From NCBI GenBank assembly GCA_023430685.1, contig JAEYZH010000076.1:1-12737 (forward strand): a DNA stretch of 12,737 bases, written 5' to 3'. Under the pieces are notes generated by a model that saw only the letters and a list, made by a program, of their open reading frames with translations, searched no databases and had not been told where the DNA came from. Position numbers and translations under genes: made by a program. Positions 1 to 6,889 of this stretch are shown here, in pieces. Source of the stretch: Pseudomonadota bacterium. Lineage in GTDB: Bacteria > Pseudomonadota > Gammaproteobacteria > Xanthomonadales > Rhodanobacteraceae. Every line of letters starts with the position of its first letter. Positions within the stretch are counted from its first letter, which is position 1.

Positions 1-1125
1 TTGCTGCAGCCGCTCGTCGATGCCCTGAACGCGGCGGTGCGGCGCCTGCGCCTCGCGCTCGACCGGTTTCCGGCCAAGGCTGCGTTCCTCGTCGCGGAGA
101 ACGACGCGGACGTGCGGCAGGAACTGACGGGCCTGCGCGACGCGCTCGGTGCGCTCGCGCAGGCACTCGACACGCACGCAGAGCGCAGTCGCGGACTCGC
201 GAGCGTGGCCGAACGCGCGGGCGAGCAGAGCGCGCGCCTCGAGCAACTCGTCGACGGCGATGCGCGCGACGCGGTGCACTGGTACGAACTCGGCGCGCAC
301 GGGTTCTCGTTCCACGCGACGCCGCTCGATATCTCGCGGCCCTTGCGCGAACTGCGCGCGCAGAGCAGGGCGAGCTGGATCTTCACCTCGGCGACGCTCT
401 CGGTGGCCGGGAAGTTCACGCATTTCTCGCGCCAGCTCGGCCTCGAGGATCCGGTCGAACTCGCGCTGGAGAGTCCGTTCGACTATGCACGCCAGGCGCT
501 CGCCTACCTGCCGAAGGGACTGCCCGAACCGTCCGCGCCCGACTACGTCGAACGCGTCGTCGACGCGGTGGTGCCGGTGCTCGAAGCATCGCGCGGGCGC
601 GCGTTCCTGCTGTTCACCTCGCATCGCGCGCTGCGTCGCGCGGCGGAACTGTTGCCCGCGCGGGTGCCGTTCCCGCTGTTCGTGCAGGGCAGCGCACCGC
701 GCAACCGGCTGCTCGACGCGTTCCGGACCTCGGGCAACGGCGTGCTCCTCGGCGCCGCGAGTTTCTGGGAAGGCGTCGACGTCGTCGGCGAGGCGCTCAG
801 CCTCGTGGTGATCGACAAGCTGCCGTTCGCCGCGCCCGACGATCCCGTGCTCGTCGCGCGGCTCGACGCGTTGCGCGAGGCCGGCGCGAATCCGTTCGCG
901 GACTGGCAGGTACCCAATGCGGTGATCGCGCTCAAGCAGGGCGCCGGCCGCCTGATCCGCGACATCCATGACCGTGGCGTATTGATGCTTTGCGATCCGC
1001 GCCTGAACAGCCGCGGCTACGGCAAGTTGTTCCTCGCCAGCTTGCCGCCGCTGCCACGCACGCGCGGGCTGGCGCAGGTCGAGGCGTTTTTCCTCCATCC
1101 TGACAGACCGGTTGCGATGGCGTAG
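1..1125 (+). CDS. ATP-dependent DNA helicase, YoaA/DinG (XPD) family, 3' part
   Basis: This is the C-terminal 374 residues of a superfamily 2 helicase of the DinG/YoaA branch of the XPD family, 5'-3' DNA helicases used in repair and replication-conflict processing. The second RecA-like domain is visible: the SATL motif at about 130-133, the SFWEGVD motif V region at about 254-260, and the motif VI pattern QGAGRLIR at about 313-320. The phrase WIFTSATL followed by FTHFSRQLGL is closer to YoaA than to classical DinG. The Walker A, DEAH box and Fe-S cysteines belong to the N-terminal half, which lies upstream of the window. The TTG at position 1 is therefore an internal codon, not a start. The gene ends in TAG at 1123-1125. 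The next gene starts 83 bp downstream with its own promoter-like sequence, so no operon is indicated. The family assignment is firm. YoaA rather than DinG is likely. Confidence 0.93.
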   Translation: MLQPLVDALNAAVRRLRLALDRFPAKAAFLVAENDADVRQELTGLRDALGALAQALDTHAERSRGLASVAERAGEQSARLEQLVDGDARDAVHWYELGAHGFSFHATPLDISRPLRELRAQSRASWIFTSATLSVAGKFTHFSRQLGLEDPVELALESPFDYARQALAYLPKGLPEPSAPDYVERVVDAVVPVLEASRGRAFLLFTSHRALRRAAELLPARVPFPLFVQGSAPRNRLLDAFRTSGNGVLLGAASFWEGVDVVGEALSLVVIDKLPFAAPDDPVLVARLDALREAGANPFADWQVPNAVIALKQGAGRLIRDIHDRGVLMLCDPRLNSRGYGKLFLASLPPLPRTRGLAQVEAFFLHPDRPVAMA

Positions 1126-1154
1126 CCGTCCGGGCGTCGAACTGCTCGCCGATC

Positions 1155-1181
1155 TTGCCGCAAGCCCTGATGTGCTATGGT
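1155..1181 (+). promoter_or_regulatory. Candidate sigma-70 promoter with extended -10 for the CTERM protein gene
   Basis: A -35-like TTGCCG (1155-1160) is followed after 15 bp by TGC-TATGGT (1173-1181), which reads as an extended -10. The short spacer is compatible with an extended -10. Transcription would begin near 1188, about 20 nt before the start codon at 1209 and just ahead of its strong ribosome binding site. This is a motif reading only. Confidence 0.45.
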
Positions 1182-1208
1182 TTGCGCGGGCTTGCAAGGG
1201 GGGATGTC

Positions 1209-1703
1209 ATGTCTGTTCGCTGGCGCGTCCTTGTCGTTCCAAGACTCGCGGTCTTGTCCTTCATGCTGTCGGTTTCGTTGCCGGCGTTCGCATTCCAGGA
1301 ATCGCTCTCGTTTCATCGAGCAGTCGATGGCGGTTTCGAAGCCGTGGTCTCCGGCTTGAGCGACGGCCCGAGTTGCGAAACAGAGTTCGTGCCGCCCTCG
1401 GATGTGCAAATCGCCGGTGCGACGATCACTATCACGTCGCCTTACGAGTCGTACGCGTGCTCAATTCCCCAAACCGCCGTGCCGTATCAGGTCGTGGCCG
1501 ATCTTGGACAACTGACTGGCGCGAGTTACGAAGTGACCTGGATTGAAGGACCACTGCAGCTAAGCGCCACGCTGGTGCCCGCCGGAGTCGGCCCGGTTTC
1601 CTCTGTGCCGACCGCGTCGTCTTGGGTCCTTGCGATGATGGCGATGCTCCTGGCCACCTTCGGTCTTCGACGTAGCAGAGGGCAGGCGAGTCAAGGGCGG
1701 TAG
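1209..1703 (+). CDS. Small secreted protein with IPTL-CTERM-like C-terminal sorting signal
   Basis: This is a 164-residue protein of unknown function. The ATG at 1209 is chosen because AAGGGGGG lies about 6 nt upstream (1196-1203) and the N-terminus then becomes a clean Sec signal peptide: basic MSVRWR, a hydrophobic core, and an AFA cleavage site near residue 26. The middle region is short, beta-rich in character and has only two cysteines. The C-terminus has the three-part layout of PEP-CTERM-like signals: a VPTASSW motif, a hydrophobic helix of about 15 residues (VLAMMAMLLATFGL), and a basic RRSRGQ tail. This closely resembles the IPTL-CTERM pattern (IPTLSxW, helix, LRRxRR). In known systems such tails direct membrane retention and processing by an exosortase-like enzyme. 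No such enzyme is in this window. GC content looks lower than in the neighbouring genes. The secretion and sorting call is good; the function is unknown. Confidence 0.8.
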   Translation: MSVRWRVLVVPRLAVLSFMLSVSLPAFAFQESLSFHRAVDGGFEAVVSGLSDGPSCETEFVPPSDVQIAGATITITSPYESYACSIPQTAVPYQVVADLGQLTGASYEVTWIEGPLQLSATLVPAGVGPVSSVPTASSWVLAMMAMLLATFGLRRSRGQASQGR

Positions 1704-1735
1704 CGGACTGCTTGGTGCCGGATTGCCGCGCTCGT

Positions 1736-1765
1736 TCGTACTCGTTCGCCAACCAGCGAGTACGA
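1736..1765. repeat. 9-bp inverted repeat downstream of the CTERM gene
   Basis: The arms TCGTACTCG (1736-1744) and CGAGTACGA (1757-1765) are perfect reverse complements around a 12-nt loop. The repeat begins 33 bp after the CTERM protein stop codon. No T-run follows on either side, so it is either a non-canonical terminator or a protein-binding site. Confidence 0.5.
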
Positions 1766-1852
1766 CATCGTCGCCAGGCGGGATGGTGCAGCGGGCGCGC
1801 AGGATTCTGCGGCATTCATGCCTCATTCGAGCCGCAAACATACGTTCGAGTA

Positions 1853-1869
1853 TTGGTGCGTTGCACCAA
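1853..1869. promoter_or_regulatory. Perfect 7-bp palindrome, possible operator
   Basis: TTGGTGC (1853-1859) and GCACCAA (1863-1869) are perfect reverse complements around a GTT spacer. The site lies about 45 bp upstream of the predicted -35 of the protease promoter, a usual position for an activator or repressor site. It could also simply form a hairpin. No regulator is encoded nearby. Confidence 0.35.
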
Positions 1870-1913
1870 GTGATGTACCGGGCACGTCTGGCGCAATCTC
1901 CGTCTGTGGACGC

Positions 1914-1943
1914 TTGGCGCTTCGCTTTGACCGGTGCTATAAA
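1914..1943 (+). promoter_or_regulatory. Candidate sigma-70 promoter of the S8 protease gene
   Basis: TTGGCG (1914-1919) and TATAAA (1938-1943) are separated by 18 bp. TATAAA stands out in this GC-rich sequence and differs from TATAAT by one base. A start near 1950 would give a leader of about 115 nt before the ATG at 2066, and that leader holds the hairpin at 1995-2021. Confidence 0.5.
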
Positions 1944-1994
1944 CGGTCTGTCGCACGTCGCTCAGCGCAAGTTCACCTTGCTCTTCACCCGGCG

Positions 1995-2028
1995 GATGCG
2001 CCTCCCTTGGGGAGATGCATCGCTTTTT
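1995..2028 (+). promoter_or_regulatory. Leader hairpin followed by T-run (possible attenuator) upstream of the protease
   Basis: GATGC (1995-1999) pairs with GCATC (2017-2021) and CTCCC (2002-2006) pairs with GGGAG (2010-2014). A 2x2 internal loop separates the two helices and the loop is TTG. GC and five Ts (2024-2028) follow directly. The layout resembles an intrinsic terminator placed between the predicted promoter and the start codon. It could attenuate protease transcription, or it could be a chance structure. Confidence 0.4.
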
Positions 2029-2065
2029 CTGCGTTCAACGCACACGAATTTTTCTGGAGATAGAG

Positions 2066-5020
2066 ATGGGGAAGCCGCTTCGTACCAAGACCCTCGCTGC
2101 CGCCGTCAGCCTGGCGTTCGTCAGCGCCATCGGCCTGCCGGCCGTGCACGCGGCCCAGGCGCCTTACGCCAAGTCGGCGGCCACGGCCCCGTCCGCTGCC
2201 GCAGAGGTCTACATCGTCACCTTCGTCGACGCCGGCCTGCTGCATTACACCGGTGACGTGCGCGGCATCCAGGCGACTGCACCGCGCGCGCTCAACCAGC
2301 GCAAGCTCGATGCGAACAGCCCGGCGGCGCTCGAGTACAAGGACTTCCTCGCCGCGCAGCGCGAAGCCTACCTCGCGACGATCCAGTCCACGATCGGACG
2401 CCCGCTCGACGTGACGCACAGCTACTCCGTCACGCAGAACGGCGTCGCCGCCGTGATGAACGGTGCCGAGGCCGCGGCGATCTCGCGCCTGCCCGGCGTC
2501 AAGGCGGTGCGCGCGGCCGGCGTCGAGCACCTCGACACCTATCGCGGCCCGGTCTTCATCGGCGCCGACAAGATCTGGGACGGCACCGCTACGCCGACGA
2601 ACACCGGCACGCTGGGCCAGGGCATCGTCGCCGCGGTCCTCGATGGCGGCACCAACGCCGACCATCCGTCGTTCGCCAACGACGCTGCCTGCGGTTTCGA
2701 CGGCTCGAATCCGAAGCTCGACGCGGCCGACTGCAGCACGAGCACCGGCGGAATCTGCAACGGCCCGACGCCGGAAGCGAACCCCGGCTTCGGCCACGGC
2801 GTGCACACTTCGAGCACGGTCGCGGGCAACACGCTCGACAACACGGACACCCCGGCGCCGGCGCTTCCCAACGGCCGCACCATGTCGGGCGTGGCGCCCT
2901 GCGCCGCGATCAACCACTACAAGGTCTGCCAGACCAACAGCTGCGGTGGTGCGGACATCGTCGCGGGCATCGAGAACGCGATCAGCGACGGTGCCGACGT
3001 GCTGAACTTCTCGATCTCGGGCGGCACCTCGCCGTGGGCCGACAACGATCGCCGCTTCCTCGATGCGGTCGAGGCCGACATCCTCGTCGCCGCGTCGGCC
3101 GGCAACAACACGCAGGCGGACCCGACCGTGATCGGTCGCGTCAACCACCGCGGACCGTGGGTGATGACGGTCGCGGCGTCCACGCAGGACGAACTGATCG
3201 GCCCGAGCCTCAGCGTGGTCGGTCCCGGCACGCCGGACCCCGAAGTGCAGAACATCCCGCTGACGCCGGGCAGCACGACGCCGGCTTCGTCGACGCCGAC
3301 CTACTCGGGCGAGCCGCTCAAGACCTATCCGACCAACATCGAAGGCTGCACCGACAGCGGCGGCATCCCGGCGGGCACGTTCACCAATTCGGTCGCGCTG
3401 ATCCGCCGCGGCACCTGCACCTTCACCGAGAAGATCACCAACGCGTTCAATGCGGGCGCCGAGATGGTCGTGATCGCGAACAACCAGCCCGGCTCGATCA
3501 GCATGGACACCACCGGCGCGCCGGCGGTGCCTGCCTTCAGCATCGGCAGCCAGGCCACCGGTGATGCGCTGATCGCGTTCGTCAACGCGAACAACCCGAA
3601 CACGACCGCGGACGTGAGCCCGGTCGGCGTCGGCGCGACGCAGGGCGACGTGCTGGCCGACTTCAGCTACCGCGGCCCGACGCCGGCCCCGCTGGCCGAT
3701 CTCACCAAGCCGGACATCACCGCTCCGGGCGTGAACATCTATGCCGCGCTCGACGACACGAGCGGCCAGTACGGCTTCATGAGCGGCACCTCGATGTCGG
3801 GCCCGCACGCGGCCGGCGCCGCGGCGCTCGTGCGCTCCGTCAACCCGGCTTGGACCGTCAGCGAAGTGAAGTCCGCGCTGATGACGACCGCGACCAACGC
3901 GAGCGGTACGCAGGAAGACGGCACCACCGCCTGGAACATCGACGATGTCGGCAGCGGCCGCGTCGACCTGACCAAGGCGGCGCTCGCCGGCCTCACGCTC
4001 GACGAGACCATCGCGAACTACCTGAACTCGAACCCGACCGGCGGCAGCGTCAACATCAAGGCGCTGAACATCCCGTCGCTGCGCAACCTCACCTGCACCC
4101 CGACGTGCACCTGGACGCGTACGTTCAAGAACCAGCTCGACTCGCAGGGTACGTGGAACGTCACGTCCGACATCGCCGGGACGGTCGTCCTGGAGGCTGC
4201 GCCGTCCACGTTCACGCTGGCGCCGGGCGCGACCCAGACGGTCACGTTCACGGCCTCGCCGACGACCACGCTGACGAACATCGTGTTCGGCAACGTCGTG
4301 CTCACCGAGAACGCAGGCCAGTCGCCCGAGCAGCACCTGACCGTCGCCGTGCGCGGCACCGGCACCGGCCCGATCGAGGACGTGATCTTCGCCGACGGCT
4401 TCGACGGCGCGGATACGGGTGGGTTCTTCGAGGACTTCGACAGCTACGTCGCCGGCAGCAACGTGCATGGCCAGGGCGGCTGGAAGGGCTGGGCGAACGA
4501 TGCGGGCGCGGGAGCGACCGTGGTCGATTCGCAGAGCTCGAGCGCGCCGAACTCGATCGAGATCGCCACCACCGCCGACCTCGTGCACGAGTTCTCGGGC
4601 TACACGAGCGGCGCCTGGACGATCACCGCGAAGCAGTTCATCCCGGTCGGCTTCACCGGGCAGTCCTACTTCATCTTCCAGAACGTCTACTCGGACACCG
4701 ACACCAGCGTGATCAGCTGGTCGACGCAGGTGATCTTCGACAGCGCCGCCGGCACGGCCGCGAACGAACCGAGCGGCGCCAACCAGGGCAGCACGCCGCT
4801 GGTGACCGGCCAGTGGGTGGACCTGCAGCTCGACGTCGACCTCGACAATGACCTGCAGACCTTTACCTACAACGGCAACGTCGTGTTCAGCGGTTCGTGG
4901 ACGCAACAGTATCCGAGCCAGAGCGTGCCGGGCATCCTCAACATCGGATCGATCGACCTGTTCGCCAACGGCGCAAGCCCGGTGTACTACGACGACATCC
5001 GCATCCAGGCCGCCCCGTAA
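2066..5020 (+). CDS. Secreted S8 (subtilisin-family) serine protease with PA insert and C-terminal extension
   Basis: This is a 984-residue exported endopeptidase. The ATG at 2066 is chosen over one at 2015 because CTGGAGA sits 6 nt upstream and it yields a standard signal peptide cleaved after VHA (about residue 29). Order: an inhibitor-I9-like propeptide (about 45-160); the catalytic domain with Asp193 (VLDGG), His244 (GHGVH), oxyanion Asn347 (SAGN) and Ser576 (GTSMSGPH); a PA domain inserted between Asn and Ser (about 411-510); a beta-sandwich region (about 640-770); an IFADGFD motif at 774-780; then a 200-residue C-terminal domain resembling a LamG/concanavalin-like jelly roll. All catalytic residues are present, though DGG and HGVH depart from the usual D(S/T)G and HGTH. 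The PA and C-terminal domains may help in binding substrates or surfaces (inference). The gene stands alone, with its own promoter and a strong terminator. Confidence 0.95.
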   Translation: MGKPLRTKTLAAAVSLAFVSAIGLPAVHAAQAPYAKSAATAPSAAAEVYIVTFVDAGLLHYTGDVRGIQATAPRALNQRKLDANSPAALEYKDFLAAQREAYLATIQSTIGRPLDVTHSYSVTQNGVAAVMNGAEAAAISRLPGVKAVRAAGVEHLDTYRGPVFIGADKIWDGTATPTNTGTLGQGIVAAVLDGGTNADHPSFANDAACGFDGSNPKLDAADCSTSTGGICNGPTPEANPGFGHGVHTSSTVAGNTLDNTDTPAPALPNGRTMSGVAPCAAINHYKVCQTNSCGGADIVAGIENAISDGADVLNFSISGGTSPWADNDRRFLDAVEADILVAASAGNNTQADPTVIGRVNHRGPWVMTVAASTQDELIGPSLSVVGPGTPDPEVQNIPLTPGSTTPASSTPTYSGEPLKTYPTNIEGCTDSGGIPAGTFTNSVALIRRGTCTFTEKITNAFNAGAEMVVIANNQPGSISMDTTGAPAVPAFSIGSQATGDALIAFVNANNPNTTADVSPVGVGATQGDVLADFSYRGPTPAPLADLTKPDITAPGVNIYAALDDTSGQYGFMSGTSMSGPHAAGAAALVRSVNPAWTVSEVKSALMTTATNASGTQEDGTTAWNIDDVGSGRVDLTKAALAGLTLDETIANYLNSNPTGGSVNIKALNIPSLRNLTCTPTCTWTRTFKNQLDSQGTWNVTSDIAGTVVLEAAPSTFTLAPGATQTVTFTASPTTTLTNIVFGNVVLTENAGQSPEQHLTVAVRGTGTGPIEDVIFADGFDGADTGGFFEDFDSYVAGSNVHGQGGWKGWANDAGAGATVVDSQSSSAPNSIEIATTADLVHEFSGYTSGAWTITAKQFIPVGFTGQSYFIFQNVYSDTDTSVISWSTQVIFDSAAGTAANEPSGANQGSTPLVTGQWVDLQLDVDLDNDLQTFTYNGNVVFSGSWTQQYPSQSVPGILNIGSIDLFANGASPVYYDDIRIQAAP
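4385..4405 (+). other. Internal IFADGFD motif in the protease
   Basis: Residues 774-780 read IFADGFD. The motif lies between the post-catalytic sandwich region and the last domain. It matches the terminal residues of the two delta-60 proteins in this window (LFDDGFE and LFADGFQ). Here it is followed by about 200 further residues instead of a stop. Confidence 0.7.
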
Positions 5021-5027
5021 GCCATCC

Positions 5028-5095
5028 GGCCTCCGGCGCCCGCGCCGGAGGCCTTGCGGAAATTCAAGCGACGCCTGCGGGCGTCGCTTTTTTTT
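5028..5095 (+). terminator. Double-hairpin terminator after the protease
   Basis: A first hairpin has perfect 12-bp arms (5028-5039 and 5042-5053, GGCCTCCGGCGC and its complement). It has no T-run of its own. A second has perfect 10-bp arms AAGCGACGCC (5066-5075) and GGCGTCGCTT (5080-5089) with loop TGCG, and runs straight into eight Ts (5088-5095). The second is a textbook Rho-independent terminator. The first may protect the 3' end. Together they isolate the protease from the PLD operon. Confidence 0.93.
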
Positions 5096-5285
5096 CGCGC
5101 GGCCCGCGCTAAAAGTGGGTGAACACGCGTCCTCCCGCGATCTCCAACCCGGTTCCCGTGCAAGGGGCTCCAGCGCCGCGCCCGTCATGCGATCGATCGG
5201 GACTGATGCCCCTTCCTCGAAGCGGTCCGCCCGACTCGCGATTCCGTTCAGACCGCAGCCGGCATCCGCGCCCGATCATCGCGCG

Positions 5286-6878
5286 ATGACCCGCATCCTG
5301 ATCGCGCGCCGCGCCGCCCGGACCCTGGTGGCCGCCTGCCTGCTGGCGCTCGCGGCCTGCGCGACGCTGCGCACCGACTATCCGAAATTCGCGAGCGCAT
5401 CGCTGCCGCCGAAGGTCGACAGCGCGACGACGCGCTACGTGCAGGCCGAGCTCGACGCGCATCCGGGGAAGTCGGGCTTCCGGTTGCTGGTCGGCAACCA
5501 GAACGCGCTGATGAGCCGGATCGTGATGATCGACCGCGCACGCCATTCGATCGACCTGCAGTACTACATCTACTTCAACGACGCGACGGGGCGCCTGGTC
5601 GCGCAGCGGTTGCTCGCCGCGGCCGACCGCGGCGTGCGCGTGCGCGTCCTGCTCGACGACATCGACATCGTCAAGGAGGACCAGCTGCTCGACGCGCTCG
5701 ACGCGCACGAGCGCATCGAGGTGCGACTGTTCAACCCGTTCCGTTTCCGGCATCGATCGATGCTGTCGAAGGCCGGGCAGTTCGTGCTCGAGGGCGCGCG
5801 CCTGAACCGGCGCATGCACAACAAGTCGTTCATCGTCGACGGCATGCAGGCGATCATCGGCGGTCGCAACATCGGCGACGCGTACTACGACGTCGGCGAC
5901 GACGTGTTCTTCCGCGACCTCGACGTGATCTGCATCGGTCCGGTCGTGCCTCAGCTCGCGTCGGCATTCGACCGCTACTGGAACAGCGAAGCCGCGTTCC
6001 CGGTGCGCGCGTACACCGGGGAAAAGGCCGACCGCGGCGACCTCGCGAGCCAGCGTGCCGCGCTCGCGCGCGACGCGCGCGCGTTCAGCGAAAGCGACTA
6101 CGCGCAGGCGCTCTCGTACGAACTGCCGAACGGCCCGAGCGCGGATCGCAAGGGACCGTGGCTGTGGGGCGACGCCGCGGTCGTCGTCGACGATCCGGAC
6201 AAGGTCGATCCTGACGAGGACCGGTCGGTCGCCCACATCGACCGCAGCCTGCGGCGCGTGCTCGACGCCGCGCAGCGCAGCATCGTGATCGTGTCGCCCT
6301 ACCTGATCCCCGGCAAGGACGGCGAGGCGCTCCTGGCCGCCCTGCTCGCGCGAGGCGTCAAGGTCCGCGCCTTGACCAACTCGCTCGCGGCGACGGACGA
6401 GGCGGCGGTCCACTCGGGCTACGCGCGCTATCGCATTCCGCTGCTCGAGGCCGGCGCAGAACTCCACGAATTCCGGCCCGTGAGTGGACGGGAGGCATCC
6501 AACGCCTACGGCACCTCGTCCGGCGTCAGCCTGCATTCGAAGGCACTGGTCATCGACGGCCAGCGCGTCTTCCTCGGCTCGATGAACTTCGACCCGCGAT
6601 CGCGCCATCTCAATACGGAACTCGGCGTGATCGTCGACAGCCCCGAACTCGGCGCCGCGATCGAAGGCTACTACGCGCAGGCGAGCGCACCGGCGAACGC
6701 GTGGCACGTCGTCTACGAGCCGCGGCCAGGCAGCCGCTCCGACCGTCCGGTGCTGCAATGGATCGAACGCGCGGAAGGCGGTGAAGCGCGACGCCACGAA
6801 AGCGAGCCGGGCGCAAGCGCCTGGAAGCGCTGGCAGGTGCGCATCGCGCGCATGCTGCCGATCGAAGGCCTGCTCTGA
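5286..6878 (+). CDS. Phospholipase D family lipoprotein, ClsC/YmdC-like
   Basis: This is a 530-residue protein of the PLD superfamily, most like the ClsC (YmdC) type of cardiolipin synthase, which makes cardiolipin by phosphatidyl transfer. Two HKD motifs are intact: HNKSFIVD beginning at His178 followed by GGRN, and HSKALVID beginning at His417 followed by GSMNFD. The flanking phrases SIDLQYYI, RGVRVRVLLDDID and VRLFNPF are typical of this family. The ATG at 5286 gives a lipoprotein signal with lipobox LAAC (Cys25), so the enzyme is probably anchored at the envelope. Upstream in-frame ATGs would bury that signal and are rejected. No clear ribosome binding site is seen. Residue 26 is Ala, so the +2 rule does not predict inner-membrane retention. 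It is the first gene of a three-gene operon, with the next start 11 bp downstream. Cardiolipin synthesis is inferred from family; a phospholipase role is the alternative. Confidence 0.92.
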   Translation: MTRILIARRAARTLVAACLLALAACATLRTDYPKFASASLPPKVDSATTRYVQAELDAHPGKSGFRLLVGNQNALMSRIVMIDRARHSIDLQYYIYFNDATGRLVAQRLLAAADRGVRVRVLLDDIDIVKEDQLLDALDAHERIEVRLFNPFRFRHRSMLSKAGQFVLEGARLNRRMHNKSFIVDGMQAIIGGRNIGDAYYDVGDDVFFRDLDVICIGPVVPQLASAFDRYWNSEAAFPVRAYTGEKADRGDLASQRAALARDARAFSESDYAQALSYELPNGPSADRKGPWLWGDAAVVVDDPDKVDPDEDRSVAHIDRSLRRVLDAAQRSIVIVSPYLIPGKDGEALLAALLARGVKVRALTNSLAATDEAAVHSGYARYRIPLLEAGAELHEFRPVSGREASNAYGTSSGVSLHSKALVIDGQRVFLGSMNFDPRSRHLNTELGVIVDSPELGAAIEGYYAQASAPANAWHVVYEPRPGSRSDRPVLQWIERAEGGEARRHESEPGASAWKRWQVRIARMLPIEGLL

Positions 6879-6889
6879 GGCGCACGACG

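Larger units (their letters stand above)
1704..2065. other. 362-bp non-coding region with inverted repeats and a promoter
   Basis: No convincing gene is seen here. Short open frames in this stretch lack ribosome binding sites and overlap the regulatory structures. The region contains an inverted repeat at 1736-1765, a second at 1853-1869, a promoter-like pair at 1914-1943, and a leader hairpin with a T-run at 1995-2028 before the protease start. Its composition is visibly less GC-rich than the flanking genes. Confidence 0.7.

Noticed and set aside
1155..1208. Longer N-terminus for the CTERM protein from the TTG at 1155
   Set aside because: That codon coincides with the predicted -35 element, and the extra 18 residues would spoil the signal peptide.
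2015..2065. Earlier ATG (2015) as the protease start
   Set aside because: It lies inside the leader hairpin, has no fitting ribosome binding site and would put 17 odd residues before the signal peptide. The ATG at 2066 has GGAG at the right distance.
1723..2256. Plus-strand open frame bridging the gap and the protease 5' end
   Set aside because: It crosses the predicted promoter, hairpins and protease start, and its second half is an out-of-frame shadow of the protease.
1985..5188. A 1067-codon open frame on the minus strand opposite the protease
   Set aside because: Its product is dominated by Arg, Ala, Gly and Val with no recognisable domain, as expected for an antisense frame of a GC-rich gene. 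The plus-strand protease has signal peptide, catalytic motifs and a terminator.
5100..5285. Promoter for the PLD operon near GCGCTAAAAGT (5107-5117)
   Set aside because: A loose -10-like sequence without a recognisable -35. The operon must have a promoter in this gap, but its place cannot be fixed by eye.
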